From Chryseobacterium arthrosphaerae (GTDB lineage Bacteria > Bacteroidota > Bacteroidia > Flavobacteriales > Weeksellaceae), in contig NZ_MAYG01000001.1 of the NCBI RefSeq assembly GCF_001684965.1, forward strand, positions 3,100,001 to 3,164,000: a DNA stretch of 64,000 bases, in the 5' to 3' direction. Each line of letters begins with the position of its first letter. Position 1 is the stretch's first letter. The notes under the pieces are model-generated. The model searched no databases. It saw only the letters and a list, made by a program, of their open reading frames with translations, and was not told the origin of the DNA. A program made the translations under genes and the position numbers. Positions 45,245 through 54,060 of the stretch are shown in pieces.

Positions 45245-45248
45245 GGAT

Positions 45249-48200
45249 TTATTCCTCAAGTCTTACATCAAGTCCAAGTCCTTGTAACTCGTGAAGTAAT
45301 ACGTTGAATGATTCCGGAATACCTGGCTCAGGCATAGATTCACCCTTAGCGATTGCTTCATAAGTTTTTGCTCTACCAATTACGTCATCCGACTTCACAG
45401 TAAGGATCTCTCTCAGGATATTAGATGCACCGAATGCTTCAAGTGCCCAAACCTCCATCTCTCCGAATCTCTGACCACCGAACTGAGCTTTACCTCCTAA
45501 CGGCTGCTGAGTAATCAATGAGTAAGGACCGATAGAACGTGCGTGCATCTTATCATCAACCATGTGTCCCAGTTTCAGCATGTAGATAACACCCACTGTA
45601 GCCGCCTGTGTAAATCTTTCTCCGGTACCACCATCATAAAGGTGTGTGTGACCGAATTTAGGAAGACCTGCTTTCTCAGTGTACTCAGTAATCTGATCAA
45701 GGGTTGCTCCATCGAAGATTGGCGTAGCAAACTTCAGTCCTAATTTCTGACCAGCCCATCCAAGAACTGTTTCATAGATCTGACCGATGTTCATACGGGA
45801 AGGTACCCCTAGTGGATTCAATACGATATCTACCGGTGTTCCGTCTTCAAGGAATGGCATATCTTCTTCACGAACGATTCTTGATACAATCCCTTTGTTA
45901 CCGTGACGTCCTGCCATTTTATCCCCTACATTCAGTTTACGTTTCTTAGCGATGTAAACTTTAGCCAGCTTCATGATACCTGCCGGAAGCTCATCTCCGA
46001 TTGAAATAGCGAATTTCTCACGGTTTTTAACTCCCTGGATGTCGTTATATTTGATTTTGTAATTGTGAATCAATTGTTTGATCAATTCATTCTTGTCAGC
46101 GTCTACTGTCCAGTCTGAACCGCTAACGTTTACATAATCTTCAACTGAAGTTAATAATTTGTGAGTAAACTTCACTCCTTTACCGATGATCTCTTCGTCA
46201 AGGTCATTTTGTACCCCCTGAGAAGTTTTACCGCTTACCAGTGTATTTAATTTTTCAATTAAAGTGTTTCTCAACTCGTCAAACTTAGCCTTGTAAGTGT
46301 TTTCAATCTCTTCAAGTTTAAGTTTTTCTTCAGTTCTTTTCTTTTTGTCTTTAATGTTTCTTGAGAACAGTTTCTTGTTGATAACCACCCCTCTTAATGA
46401 AGAGTCAGCTTTTAATGATGCATCTTTTACATCACCAGCTTTATCACCGAAGATAGCTCTCAGAAGTTTTTCTTCAGGAGTCGGGTCTGATTCACCTTTT
46501 GGAGTGATTTTACCAATCATGATATCTCCAGGCTTCACTTCAGCACCGATTCTGATCATACCGTTCTCGTCAAGATCTTTGGTAGCTTCTTCAGATACGT
46601 TTGGAATATCAGCCGTAAGTTCTTCCATACCTAATTTAGTATCACGAACCTCCAGTGAATATTCATCTACGTGGATTGAAGTAAACCAGTCTTCACGTAC
46701 AACTTTTTCGTTGATTACGATCGCATCCTCGAAGTTGTATCCTTTCCAAGGCATGAAGGCTACTACCAGGTTTCTACCAAGAGCCAATTCTCCTTTTTCA
46801 GTAGCATAACCATCACAAAGTACCTGTCCTTTTTCCACTACATCACCTACTCTTACGTTTGGTCTTAGGGTAATGGTTGTACTCTGGTTCGTTTTTCTGA
46901 ACTTGGTAAGGTTGTATGTTTTAGTAGCAGACTCGAATTGTACTAAATCTTCGTCTTCGCTTCTTTCATATTTAATAACGATTCTGTCAGCATCTACGTA
47001 CTCTACAGTACCAGTACCTTCAGCGTTAATTAAGATTCTTGAATCTCTTGCAACCTGTTGCTCAAGCCCTGTACCTACAACCGGAGCCTGTGGCTTCAAT
47101 AGAGGAACGGCCTGACGCATCATGTTAGATCCCATCAATGCACGGTTCGCATCATCATGCTCCAGGAATGGAATCAATGAAGCGGAAATACCGGAAATCT
47201 GGTTAGGTGCAACGTCGATAAGGTTAACCTGAGCAGGCTCCACTACCGGGTAGTCACCATCCAATCTTGCAATAATCCTGTCTGTTAAGAAGTCTCCATT
47301 ATCACTCAATTCAACGTTTGCCTGAGCAATTACTTTGTCTTCTTCGTCTTCTGCATTCAGATAAATAGGGTCTGCGTTAAGATCAATCTTACCGTCTTCT
47401 ACTTTTCTATATGGCGTTTCGATGAAACCAAGGTTGTTGATTTTTGCATAAATACCTAAAGATGAAATCAAACCGATGTTTGGTCCTTCCGGAGTTTCAA
47501 TCGGACAGATTCTTCCGTAGTGAGTATGGTGAACGTCTCGAACCTCGAAACCTGCTCTTTCTCTTGATAAACCACCAGGCCCTAGTGCAGAAAGTCTACG
47601 CTTGTGCGTGATTTCTGAAAGCGGGTTGGTCTGGTCCATGAACTGAGACAGCTGGTTGGTACCGAAGAATGAGTTGATTACAGATGTTAATGTCTTAGCG
47701 TTAACAAGGTCAAGAGGAGTAAAGATTTCGTTATCTCTAACGTTCATTCTCTCCTTGATTGTTCTTGCAATTCTTGAAAGACCTACTCCGAACTGTCCTG
47801 CCAATTGCTCACCAACAGTTTTGATTCTTCTGTTGGATAAGTGGTCGATGTCATCCACCTCCGCTTTAGAGTTTACAAGTTCGATCAGGTGTCTTACGAT
47901 CGCAATGATATCTTCTTTTGTAAGAACCTCAGTTGTTGTCGGGATATTAAGACCTAACTTTTTGTTTAGTCTGTAACGTCCTACTTCACCTAATGAATAT
48001 CTCTGCTCAGAGAAGAATAATTTTTCAATGATTCCTCTTGCCGTTTCCTCATCTGGCGGATCTGCGTTTCTTAACTGACGATAGATGTACTCTACCGCTT
48101 CTTTCTCAGAGTTCGTAGGGTCTTTTTGTAATGTATTCTGGATGATAGAGAATTCATTGCTGTTTTCTTTGTGAATCAGGATAGATTTCACACCAGCATC

Positions 48201-49070
48201 CAGGATAAGATCCAAATGTTCTTTTTCAAGGATTGTTTCTCTATCTAAGATGATTTCGTTTCTTTCGATAGAAACTACTTCACCTGTATCTTCGTCTACG
48301 AAGTCTTCGAACCATGTGTTCAATACTCTCGCAGCCAATGTTCTCCCTTCTACTTTTTTAAGGGCAGCTTTAGAAACTTTCACTTCTTCAGCAAGGTCGA
48401 AGATCTGAAGGATATCCTTATCAGATTCATACCCGATAGCTCTTAATAAAGTTGTTAATGGTAATTTCTTCTTACGGTCGATATAAGCGTACATTACGCT
48501 GTTGATATCGGTTGTAAATTCCATCCAAGATCCTTTGAAAGGAATAATTCTTGAATAGTAAAGTTTGGTTCCGTTAGCGTGGTAAGTCTGTCCGAAGAAT
48601 ACACCAGGTGAACGGTGAAGCTGCGTAACGATAACTCTTTCTGCACCATTGATGATGAAAGATCCACTTGGCGTCATATAAGGAACCGGACCTAAATATA
48701 CATCCTGAACCACAGTCTGGAAATCTTCGTGTTCCGGGTCAGTACAGTACAGTTTAAGTCTTGCTTTCAGAGGAACTGAATACGTAAGTCCTCTTTCCAC
48801 ACACTCATCGATTGAATAACGTGGAGAATCTACCAGATAGTCTAAGAATTCTAATACGAACTGGTTTCTTGAATCCGTAATTGGGAAATTCTCTTGGAAA
48901 GTCTTGTAAAGAGCTTCTGTCTTTCTGGCTTCAGGAAGTGTATCAAGCTGGAAAAATTCTCTGAAAGACTCGATTTGGATGTCCAAGAAGTCTGGAGTTA
49001 CAATTTTTCCTTTCGCTGATGAGAAATTAATTCTCGGATTTCCTTGAGTTGTTGATTTTGTTTTACTCAT
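45249..49070 (-). CDS. rpoB: DNA-directed RNA polymerase subunit beta
   Basis: 1273 residues. The rifampicin-region block (about residues 470-500) reads [20 protein letters not shown] followed by [16 protein letters not shown], with Asp, His and Ser unaltered at the positions of E. coli D516, H526 and S531, so drug-sensitive in sequence. [12 protein letters not shown] and [21 protein letters not shown] near the C-terminus bind the beta' active site. It is the catalytic beta subunit. It does not follow rplL directly but has its own promoter and a long leader. Confidence 0.99.
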   Translation of the reverse strand: MSKTKSTTQGNPRINFSSAKGKIVTPDFLDIQIESFREFFQLDTLPEARKTEALYKTFQENFPITDSRNQFVLEFLDYLVDSPRYSIDECVERGLTYSVPLKARLKLYCTDPEHEDFQTVVQDVYLGPVPYMTPSGSFIINGAERVIVTQLHRSPGVFFGQTYHANGTKLYYSRIIPFKGSWMEFTTDINSVMYAYIDRKKKLPLTTLLRAIGYESDKDILQIFDLAEEVKVSKAALKKVEGRTLAARVLNTWFEDFVDEDTGEVVSIERNEIILDRETILEKEHLDLILDAGVKSILIHKENSNEFSIIQNTLQKDPTNSEKEAVEYIYRQLRNADPPDEETARGIIEKLFFSEQRYSLGEVGRYRLNKKLGLNIPTTTEVLTKEDIIAIVRHLIELVNSKAEVDDIDHLSNRRIKTVGEQLAGQFGVGLSRIARTIKERMNVRDNEIFTPLDLVNAKTLTSVINSFFGTNQLSQFMDQTNPLSEITHKRRLSALGPGGLSRERAGFEVRDVHHTHYGRICPIETPEGPNIGLISSLGIYAKINNLGFIETPYRKVEDGKIDLNADPIYLNAEDEEDKVIAQANVELSDNGDFLTDRIIARLDGDYPVVEPAQVNLIDVAPNQISGISASLIPFLEHDDANRALMGSNMMRQAVPLLKPQAPVVGTGLEQQVARDSRILINAEGTGTVEYVDADRIVIKYERSEDEDLVQFESATKTYNLTKFRKTNQSTTITLRPNVRVGDVVEKGQVLCDGYATEKGELALGRNLVVAFMPWKGYNFEDAIVINEKVVREDWFTSIHVDEYSLEVRDTKLGMEELTADIPNVSEEATKDLDENGMIRIGAEVKPGDIMIGKITPKGESDPTPEEKLLRAIFGDKAGDVKDASLKADSSLRGVVINKKLFSRNIKDKKKRTEEKLKLEEIENTYKAKFDELRNTLIEKLNTLVSGKTSQGVQNDLDEEIIGKGVKFTHKLLTSVEDYVNVSGSDWTVDADKNELIKQLIHNYKIKYNDIQGVKNREKFAISIGDELPAGIMKLAKVYIAKKRKLNVGDKMAGRHGNKGIVSRIVREEDMPFLEDGTPVDIVLNPLGVPSRMNIGQIYETVLGWAGQKLGLKFATPIFDGATLDQITEYTEKAGLPKFGHTHLYDGGTGERFTQAATVGVIYMLKLGHMVDDKMHARSIGPYSLITQQPLGGKAQFGGQRFGEMEVWALEAFGASNILREILTVKSDDVIGRAKTYEAIAKGESMPEPGIPESFNVLLHELQGLGLDVRLEE

Positions 49071-49388
49071 AAAACTTTTAAGAAAGGGTTAAAAAATATT
49101 TTGATTCATTAAAAAATATCAGAAAAGAACAAGAAGCAAGGTAAAAGTAAAGGTAAAAGTGTTTTTGGCGCTCACGAAGGACCTTAAGGCTCTTTAACTT
49201 TGTACTTGATTCTTTCTAACTGCAACACTGGTATATCTTTTCACAGCGTAATGCAAAATATTTTTATTACTTTTGAGGCTATATTACCCGTAATACCTAC
49301 AAACACAAAATCCCTTTCCTGCATTACACAGTGAAAGAGTTGATTTTCAGTATTTTATAAATTTACAAACAATTTTTAGCGCCAAAAG
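49071..49388 (-). ncRNA. Long structured 5' leader of rpoB (candidate regulatory RNA)
   Basis: About 318 nt lie between the predicted start of transcription near 49388 and the rpoB ATG. No ORF is evident. The first bases can pair with 49163-49172: ttttggcgct and agcgccaaaa (49378-49387) are a perfect 10-bp inverted repeat. An inner helix pairs 49320-49336 with 49239-49255 (about 17 bp, one U-U and one G-U). Within it is a small hairpin (49281-49295). Nested helices closed at the very 5' end resemble an autonomous RNA domain. After the domain, a pyrimidine-rich stretch includes the repeat gtaaaag/gtaaaag (plus strand, 49141-49160). No Rfam family is claimed. Confidence 0.45.
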
Positions 49389-49393
49389 AGGGG

Positions 49394-49425
49394 CAAAGAT
49401 ACAAAAAGTTATCCACAATAACAAA
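49394..49425 (-). promoter_or_regulatory. Consensus Bacteroidetes promoter for rpoBC
   Basis: On the minus strand: TTTG (49425-49422), 20 nt, then TATCTTTG (49401-49394). Both boxes and the spacing equal the Bacteroidetes housekeeping consensus. Transcription would begin near 49388. It shows rpoBC has an independent start downstream of the T9SS genes. Confidence 0.8.
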
Positions 49426-49449
49426 TAAATCATCTCATTTTTAAGTTGT

Positions 49450-49485
49450 TAAAATAAAAAAGGCTGCCCGAAAACGGACAGCCTT
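49450..49485 (-). terminator. Terminator of the second surface-protein pair
   Basis: On the minus strand, an 11-bp stem (49485-49475 with 49470-49460, one G-U) with tttt loop is followed by tttttattttaac. The same hairpin, with one base changed, ends the first pair at 53641-53665. Confidence 0.85.
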
Positions 49486-49880
49486 CACCTTATTATGAAG
49501 CTACAGGATTATTTGACAATAACCTTATAAGATTTCACAGTTGATTGGGTTTCAATCTTGATGATATAAACTCCGGCCGGCAATGAAGAAGTATCAATAC
49601 CTGTACGTGAAGAGAATTTATCAGATTTTACCACCTTGCCTTCTGCAGAGAATAAAGTATACACTCCTTCTTCAGCAGATGTAATCATAAGATTTTCTCC
49701 GGCCTTTACCGGGTTGGGATATATCTTCACATCAACGGCAGCCCCTGCAACGTCTGAAGCTGTCATTTTCGCTGCTGTACCGGATGCATTTTTCAATAAT
49801 GTGGCATATGGTGAAAGTGGAGAGCCCGGCGCTCCTCTTTTCACAAGATCCGTATCTACAACTGCCTGAATACCGTCTTT
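49462..49880. repeat. Near-identical 419-bp tract shared by the two large paralogues, copy 1
   Basis: This tract equals 53642-54060 at a constant offset of 4180. Bases 49561-49880 (320 nt) are identical, including third codon positions. The rest has only about six changes. It covers the terminator and the C-terminal sorting domain of the protein encoded at 49509-52097. Outside it the two genes diverge at once. Confidence 0.85.
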
Positions 49881-52097
49881 GTCCTTATCATCAATAGTAG
49901 AGATGAATCCGCCTCCCATAACATCAAGATTTTCTTTTCCTATTTGGTACAAATCAAAATCTACCCCGTTCGATCTTAAGTCAAGGAAATCCGGCTTATC
50001 ATCGTTGTTTGTATTTTTAATCGGATATTTCAGCACTCCGGAATCCGGGAATGTTTCAAGGATATCCGCAAGACCGTTTTTACCAACCGGAATATCACTA
50101 TCAATAATACCATTGCGGTCTTTATCAATCTGATTGATAACCGAAGCTGGAATACCGGATTCAAAAAGGTCTAAAATACCATCGTTATCAGAATCAAGGT
50201 CAAGGTAATTTGGAATTCCGTCTCCTAATACCGGTGTAAGCAGAATATCACCTTCAGTATCATCATCTTCAAATTTACCAGACTGGTTGAAATCTTCTAC
50301 AGAGTCAGGGATACCATCATTATCAGAATCAAGATCACAAGCATCTACAATACCATCTCCATCTGTATCCAGTACAGGTGACTTGTCATTTATCCCTGTA
50401 CAGTTTTCTGCGCAATCCGGAATACCGTTCCCGTTTGTATCGATATTGTCATCTCCGCCCGGGCAACGATCAAAGCAGTTCGGAACCCCATCATTATCAT
50501 CATCAATACTGGCAAATGCATTATAGATTCTATATTGCTGAGCTAAATTGACAGATACTAATGTGCTGAAAATAATCTTAATACGGTTAAAAGGTTTGGT
50601 CGCTTTACCACCTACATATATTTTTTTTGATCCGCTTGAAAGAAGCTCACCGGTCACAAGGCTTCCTGAAGTAAATGTATTTGTTTTCGTATTTCCATTG
50701 TAAAATTCGACAGTTACCCCATCAAGAACTCCCACTCCCAGAAGACCTGAAGTTTTTTCAATGACATATCCGGCAACGGTATTGGCAGGAAGTAACGGAT
50801 TAGACCTAACTGTTAAAACTGCAGGAGTAAGAAATGTACCCACCAATGGCAAAGTTGCAGTTGCAAAATTAGAAGGATTATCATCTACTACCCGGTCTGC
50901 ATTATCAATTCTGGCTCTTAACAAGCCCCAGCCAGCCAATGTCCACCTGTCGCCTCTAACAATATCTCCGGTAATTGATGAGCCACTTTTCTGAATTTTA
51001 TCATCACAGTCGCAATTCACCTGAGGTTCTTCAAAAGCGTAATATACCTTTAATGTTCCTATATTTACTCCAATGGTCTGAGTTACTCTAAGCCTTATCT
51101 CGTTAAAAGGTTTTGTTGTTACTATACTCACCTTCTGTTTTCCTGATCCATAGCTCACAAGCTTAATATTCAGCAAGGCACTTGAGTTGAATAAAGTCTG
51201 AGAATCCTGAAGCTGTCCAAACAAATAGGTTTCCACGGTCATATTTTTCAGAAGCTCAGCACTTATTAATTTCCCCTGATCTCCAGGTTCTATAGCAAAT
51301 CCAGCTCTGTTTCCCGCAGGATACACCTGGTTCTTATCCATTACCCCTATACTATAGGAAGAAAGTACTCCTACCGGAAATACTATTGACCCGAAAGAAT
51401 TTTTATCTCCATCTCCTATCTTTTCTCTATTTTGAACAAAAGAAAGTGGCGCAAGAAGAGTGTTAGCACTTGAAACGTTTCCATCTACACCATTACCTGC
51501 AATCATATCATCACAGATTTTATTGTTATCAGCAGGAATCTTAGCAGGATCAAATGCAAACGCATAATATATTCTTAGTGCGCTGAATACAGACAATACG
51601 TTGGTCTGATACAACCTTACTTCATCAAATTCTTTTGTAGTTTTTAAATGAAGAAAAGACCTGTTTTTAGTCCCACCCAATAAAGGAACTGAAAGCAAGG
51701 TATTACTGCTTGATGTTTCCTGACGAACACCTTTTTTATATGTTTCAATTCTCAATGAACTTAAAAGTTCTACCGTTAGAAGTCCTGATCCAAGGTCTAC
51801 GTTAAACCCGGCAATATATCCGGCAGGGTATGTTGTGTTTGTATTCTTTACTGATATTCCGTTTCCACTTACCACTGAAGCAAAATTGGATAGGCTGACA
51901 CTATTGTCCAGATCTGAATCAACAACGGCATTCATACTTCCATTAAAGCAGCCTAAACAAATTCCTGAGTTGTTTACAGGTTTAGCTTCTACCCCCATTC
52001 CACGGATAGGTTCATAGCCTTTTTGTGAAAATGCTTTTACAGATATCATGAAAACCATAAGTACCGTAATTAATTTCCCGAATAATTTTTTTGTCAT
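49509..52097 (-). CDS. Secreted protein with thrombospondin type 3 repeats and T9SS sorting domain (copy 2)
   Basis: 862 residues: signal peptide (about 1-25, ending KAFSQ), about 500 residues of three similar beta-rich modules (each with a YAFAFDPAK, YYAFEEP or YNAFAS ending), then a thrombospondin type 3 block from about 525 to 755 full of DxDxDGxxD calcium ligands (e.g. DDDNDGVPNCFDRC, DTDGDGIVDACDLDSDNDGIPD), and a T9SS sorting domain (about 785-862) with IYPNPVKAGENL. Secreted and attached at the surface. Its C-terminal 320 nt are identical to the paralogue at 53689-56274. Gap to the partner gene at 52124 is 26 bp. Confidence 0.92.
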   Translation of the reverse strand: MTKKLFGKLITVLMVFMISVKAFSQKGYEPIRGMGVEAKPVNNSGICLGCFNGSMNAVVDSDLDNSVSLSNFASVVSGNGISVKNTNTTYPAGYIAGFNVDLGSGLLTVELLSSLRIETYKKGVRQETSSSNTLLSVPLLGGTKNRSFLHLKTTKEFDEVRLYQTNVLSVFSALRIYYAFAFDPAKIPADNNKICDDMIAGNGVDGNVSSANTLLAPLSFVQNREKIGDGDKNSFGSIVFPVGVLSSYSIGVMDKNQVYPAGNRAGFAIEPGDQGKLISAELLKNMTVETYLFGQLQDSQTLFNSSALLNIKLVSYGSGKQKVSIVTTKPFNEIRLRVTQTIGVNIGTLKVYYAFEEPQVNCDCDDKIQKSGSSITGDIVRGDRWTLAGWGLLRARIDNADRVVDDNPSNFATATLPLVGTFLTPAVLTVRSNPLLPANTVAGYVIEKTSGLLGVGVLDGVTVEFYNGNTKTNTFTSGSLVTGELLSSGSKKIYVGGKATKPFNRIKIIFSTLVSVNLAQQYRIYNAFASIDDDNDGVPNCFDRCPGGDDNIDTNGNGIPDCAENCTGINDKSPVLDTDGDGIVDACDLDSDNDGIPDSVEDFNQSGKFEDDDTEGDILLTPVLGDGIPNYLDLDSDNDGILDLFESGIPASVINQIDKDRNGIIDSDIPVGKNGLADILETFPDSGVLKYPIKNTNNDDKPDFLDLRSNGVDFDLYQIGKENLDVMGGGFISTIDDKDKDGIQAVVDTDLVKRGAPGSPLSPYATLLKNASGTAAKMTASDVAGAAVDVKIYPNPVKAGENLMITSAEEGVYTLFSAEGKVVKSDKFSSRTGIDTSSLPAGVYIIKIETQSTVKSYKVIVK

Positions 52098-52123
52098 TTT
52101 TTTTATTTTAAGGTTTTTGTGTT

Positions 52124-53260
52124 TTAATTAGTAAAAGCTTTCCAACTGCTTCCATTACAGCCTTCATGTACTCTTAAATTACTATTGTAGCGGATTGCGC
52201 CTTCATCATTAACTGTACAGTTATTATCGGCAGGTTTTATTCCCTTTATCTGAATGGCCGCTCCTGATGTTGTATTTGCTGTGGGAACCATGTTGATCCC
52301 AACTATTGTATTTTCTCCGTTGCCCTTACTGTAAAAGATATGTTGCGCATTTGCATATACAATCTGGCCCGCACCAGCCGTTGCGGAGAATCCTAATCCC
52401 ATACTTTCTGTACCTGAAGCAGTATTACCTGATCCTACAGCAATAGTATTAGAGGATACAGTATTTCCGGTTCCGAATGCAATTCCACCATTATTTGTAT
52501 TGGAATTCCCAAAAGTAAGTCCTAAACCAGTTGGCGCCTGATTCAGATTTCCAAAGACCAGATTGGTAGCTCCGTTTACTGTATTTGAATTACCTATTAC
52601 CTTAGCGCCACTTGTTGCGGTGTTCCCGATTCCAATAGCTATGGCCGGGAAATTCGCTCCTTGTGCAGATACCGTATTGTTTCTTCCCAATGCCACATTG
52701 GAAGATATACTGTTGGATAGTACATTATTTGATCCCCAGGTAAATGATGCATATGGTCCTGATGATGTGTTTGAATTTCCACCTTGCAGTGTTCCGTTAA
52801 CGTCTAATATACCTTTTACATTACTTTGAGTAGCTAGAATCAGGTTTTGCCCGTCATTTGTTCCTAAATAATTTCCTTGGGTAATATCAGTTCCCAGGGC
52901 AGATGTGGTAGCTGTGGTACCTGCATTTCCTATTTTATCCCAGCCTGTGCTTAAGCCATTCCACTTTGTACCGTCAAAAAAATAGTATCCTGGAGATTGA
53001 ACGCCCGCAGTCTTACCTGAAGGAGCTGCTCCAGCTGCCGTAACATATACTATAGTTCCCGTTTGGGCAGCTGTATAATTTTTTACCTTCAGCTGATCTC
53101 CTGTAAGTCGTGGAGCAATAATTCCATCCAACTTGTCGGCATTTGTTGCTGATCCCACCACATCTAGAGTAGCCTGCGGTTTGGTTGTATTAATTCCAAT
53201 TTGGGCAGACACAGTGTACCCTGCAAATAAAATTGCAAAATTCAATAATCTTATTTTCAT
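52124..53260 (-). CDS. Exported beta-roll head-repeat protein (YadA-head-like), copy 2
   Basis: 378 residues. Signal peptide (about 1-20), GINTTKPQATLDVVG (a Bacteroidetes tail-fibre-like start), PGYYFFDGTKWNGL, then repeats of about 14 residues such as GNSNTVNGATNLVFGN, TFGNSNTNNGGIAFGTGNT and AVGSGNTASGTESMGLGF. These resemble the left-handed beta-roll of trimeric autotransporter heads. There is no T9SS domain or anchor, and the C-terminus has CNGSSWKAFTN. It ends 26 bp before the TSP3 gene. Probably a surface fibre subunit that pairs with it (inference). Confidence 0.8.
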   Translation of the reverse strand: MKIRLLNFAILFAGYTVSAQIGINTTKPQATLDVVGSATNADKLDGIIAPRLTGDQLKVKNYTAAQTGTIVYVTAAGAAPSGKTAGVQSPGYYFFDGTKWNGLSTGWDKIGNAGTTATTSALGTDITQGNYLGTNDGQNLILATQSNVKGILDVNGTLQGGNSNTSSGPYASFTWGSNNVLSNSISSNVALGRNNTVSAQGANFPAIAIGIGNTATSGAKVIGNSNTVNGATNLVFGNLNQAPTGLGLTFGNSNTNNGGIAFGTGNTVSSNTIAVGSGNTASGTESMGLGFSATAGAGQIVYANAQHIFYSKGNGENTIVGINMVPTANTTSGAAIQIKGIKPADNNCTVNDEGAIRYNSNLRVHEGCNGSSWKAFTN

Positions 53261-53688
53261 TCTATTAAAAATTTAAAGTGTTTTTTTACTTATATTAAAA
53301 ATTTGGTGGTAAAATAAAACTTACGACCCTATTTAATACATGAGATTAATTTTAATTATCGATAAAATCTCTTATGCAAATTTACCTTTTACAACCCGTC
53401 ATAAAAATGACAGATTTCAATCATTTTCCTCTTTTTATTATGATCAAAACAATAAAAAACAAAAACAAATAATTTTAAATAAAAACAATAAGGCTAAAAT
53501 TAAAAATCATTAAATAAACTTTTAATAAAGAAAATGATTCCTAATAATGCATTTATAAAGAATCATTTTTTTTCACAAGCAGAGGTGAATTAATGACAAC
53601 ATAAAAAAACATGCTTCTCTTTCAGCTATCAGACAAAAAAAAGCTGCCCGAAAACGGACAGCCTTCACCTTATTATGAAGCTATAAGA
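53261..53688. other. AT-rich spacer between the two duplicated gene pairs
   Basis: No gene seen. It holds the terminator of pair 1 (stem 53641-53665, minus), a perfect 10-bp inverted repeat aaaatgattc (53531-53540) and gaatcatttt (53560-53569) followed by a T run on the plus strand, and a TAnnTTTG match taaatttg on the minus strand (53384-53377) about 117 nt ahead of the head-repeat gene. No -33 box at standard distance. It probably carries the promoter of pair 2. Confidence 0.5.
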
Positions 53689-54060
53689 TTATTTCACAAT
53701 AACCTTATAAGATTTCACGGTTGATTGGGTTTCAATCTTAATGATATAAACTCCGGCCGGCAATGAAGAAGTATCAATACCTGTACGTGAAGAGAATTTA
53801 TCAGATTTTACCACCTTGCCTTCTGCAGAGAATAAAGTATACACTCCTTCTTCAGCAGATGTAATCATAAGATTTTCTCCGGCCTTTACCGGGTTGGGAT
53901 ATATCTTCACATCAACGGCAGCCCCTGCAACGTCTGAAGCTGTCATTTTCGCTGCTGTACCGGATGCATTTTTCAATAATGTGGCATATGGTGAAAGTGG
54001 AGAGCCCGGCGCTCCTCTTTTCACAAGATCCGTATCTACAACTGCCTGAATACCGTCTTT
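53642..54060. repeat. Near-identical 419-bp tract shared by the two large paralogues, copy 2
   Basis: Partner of 49462-49880. Just inside the coding region (54061 onward), identity drops sharply (atcagcatca here against gtccttatca there), giving a clean edge. Confidence 0.85.
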
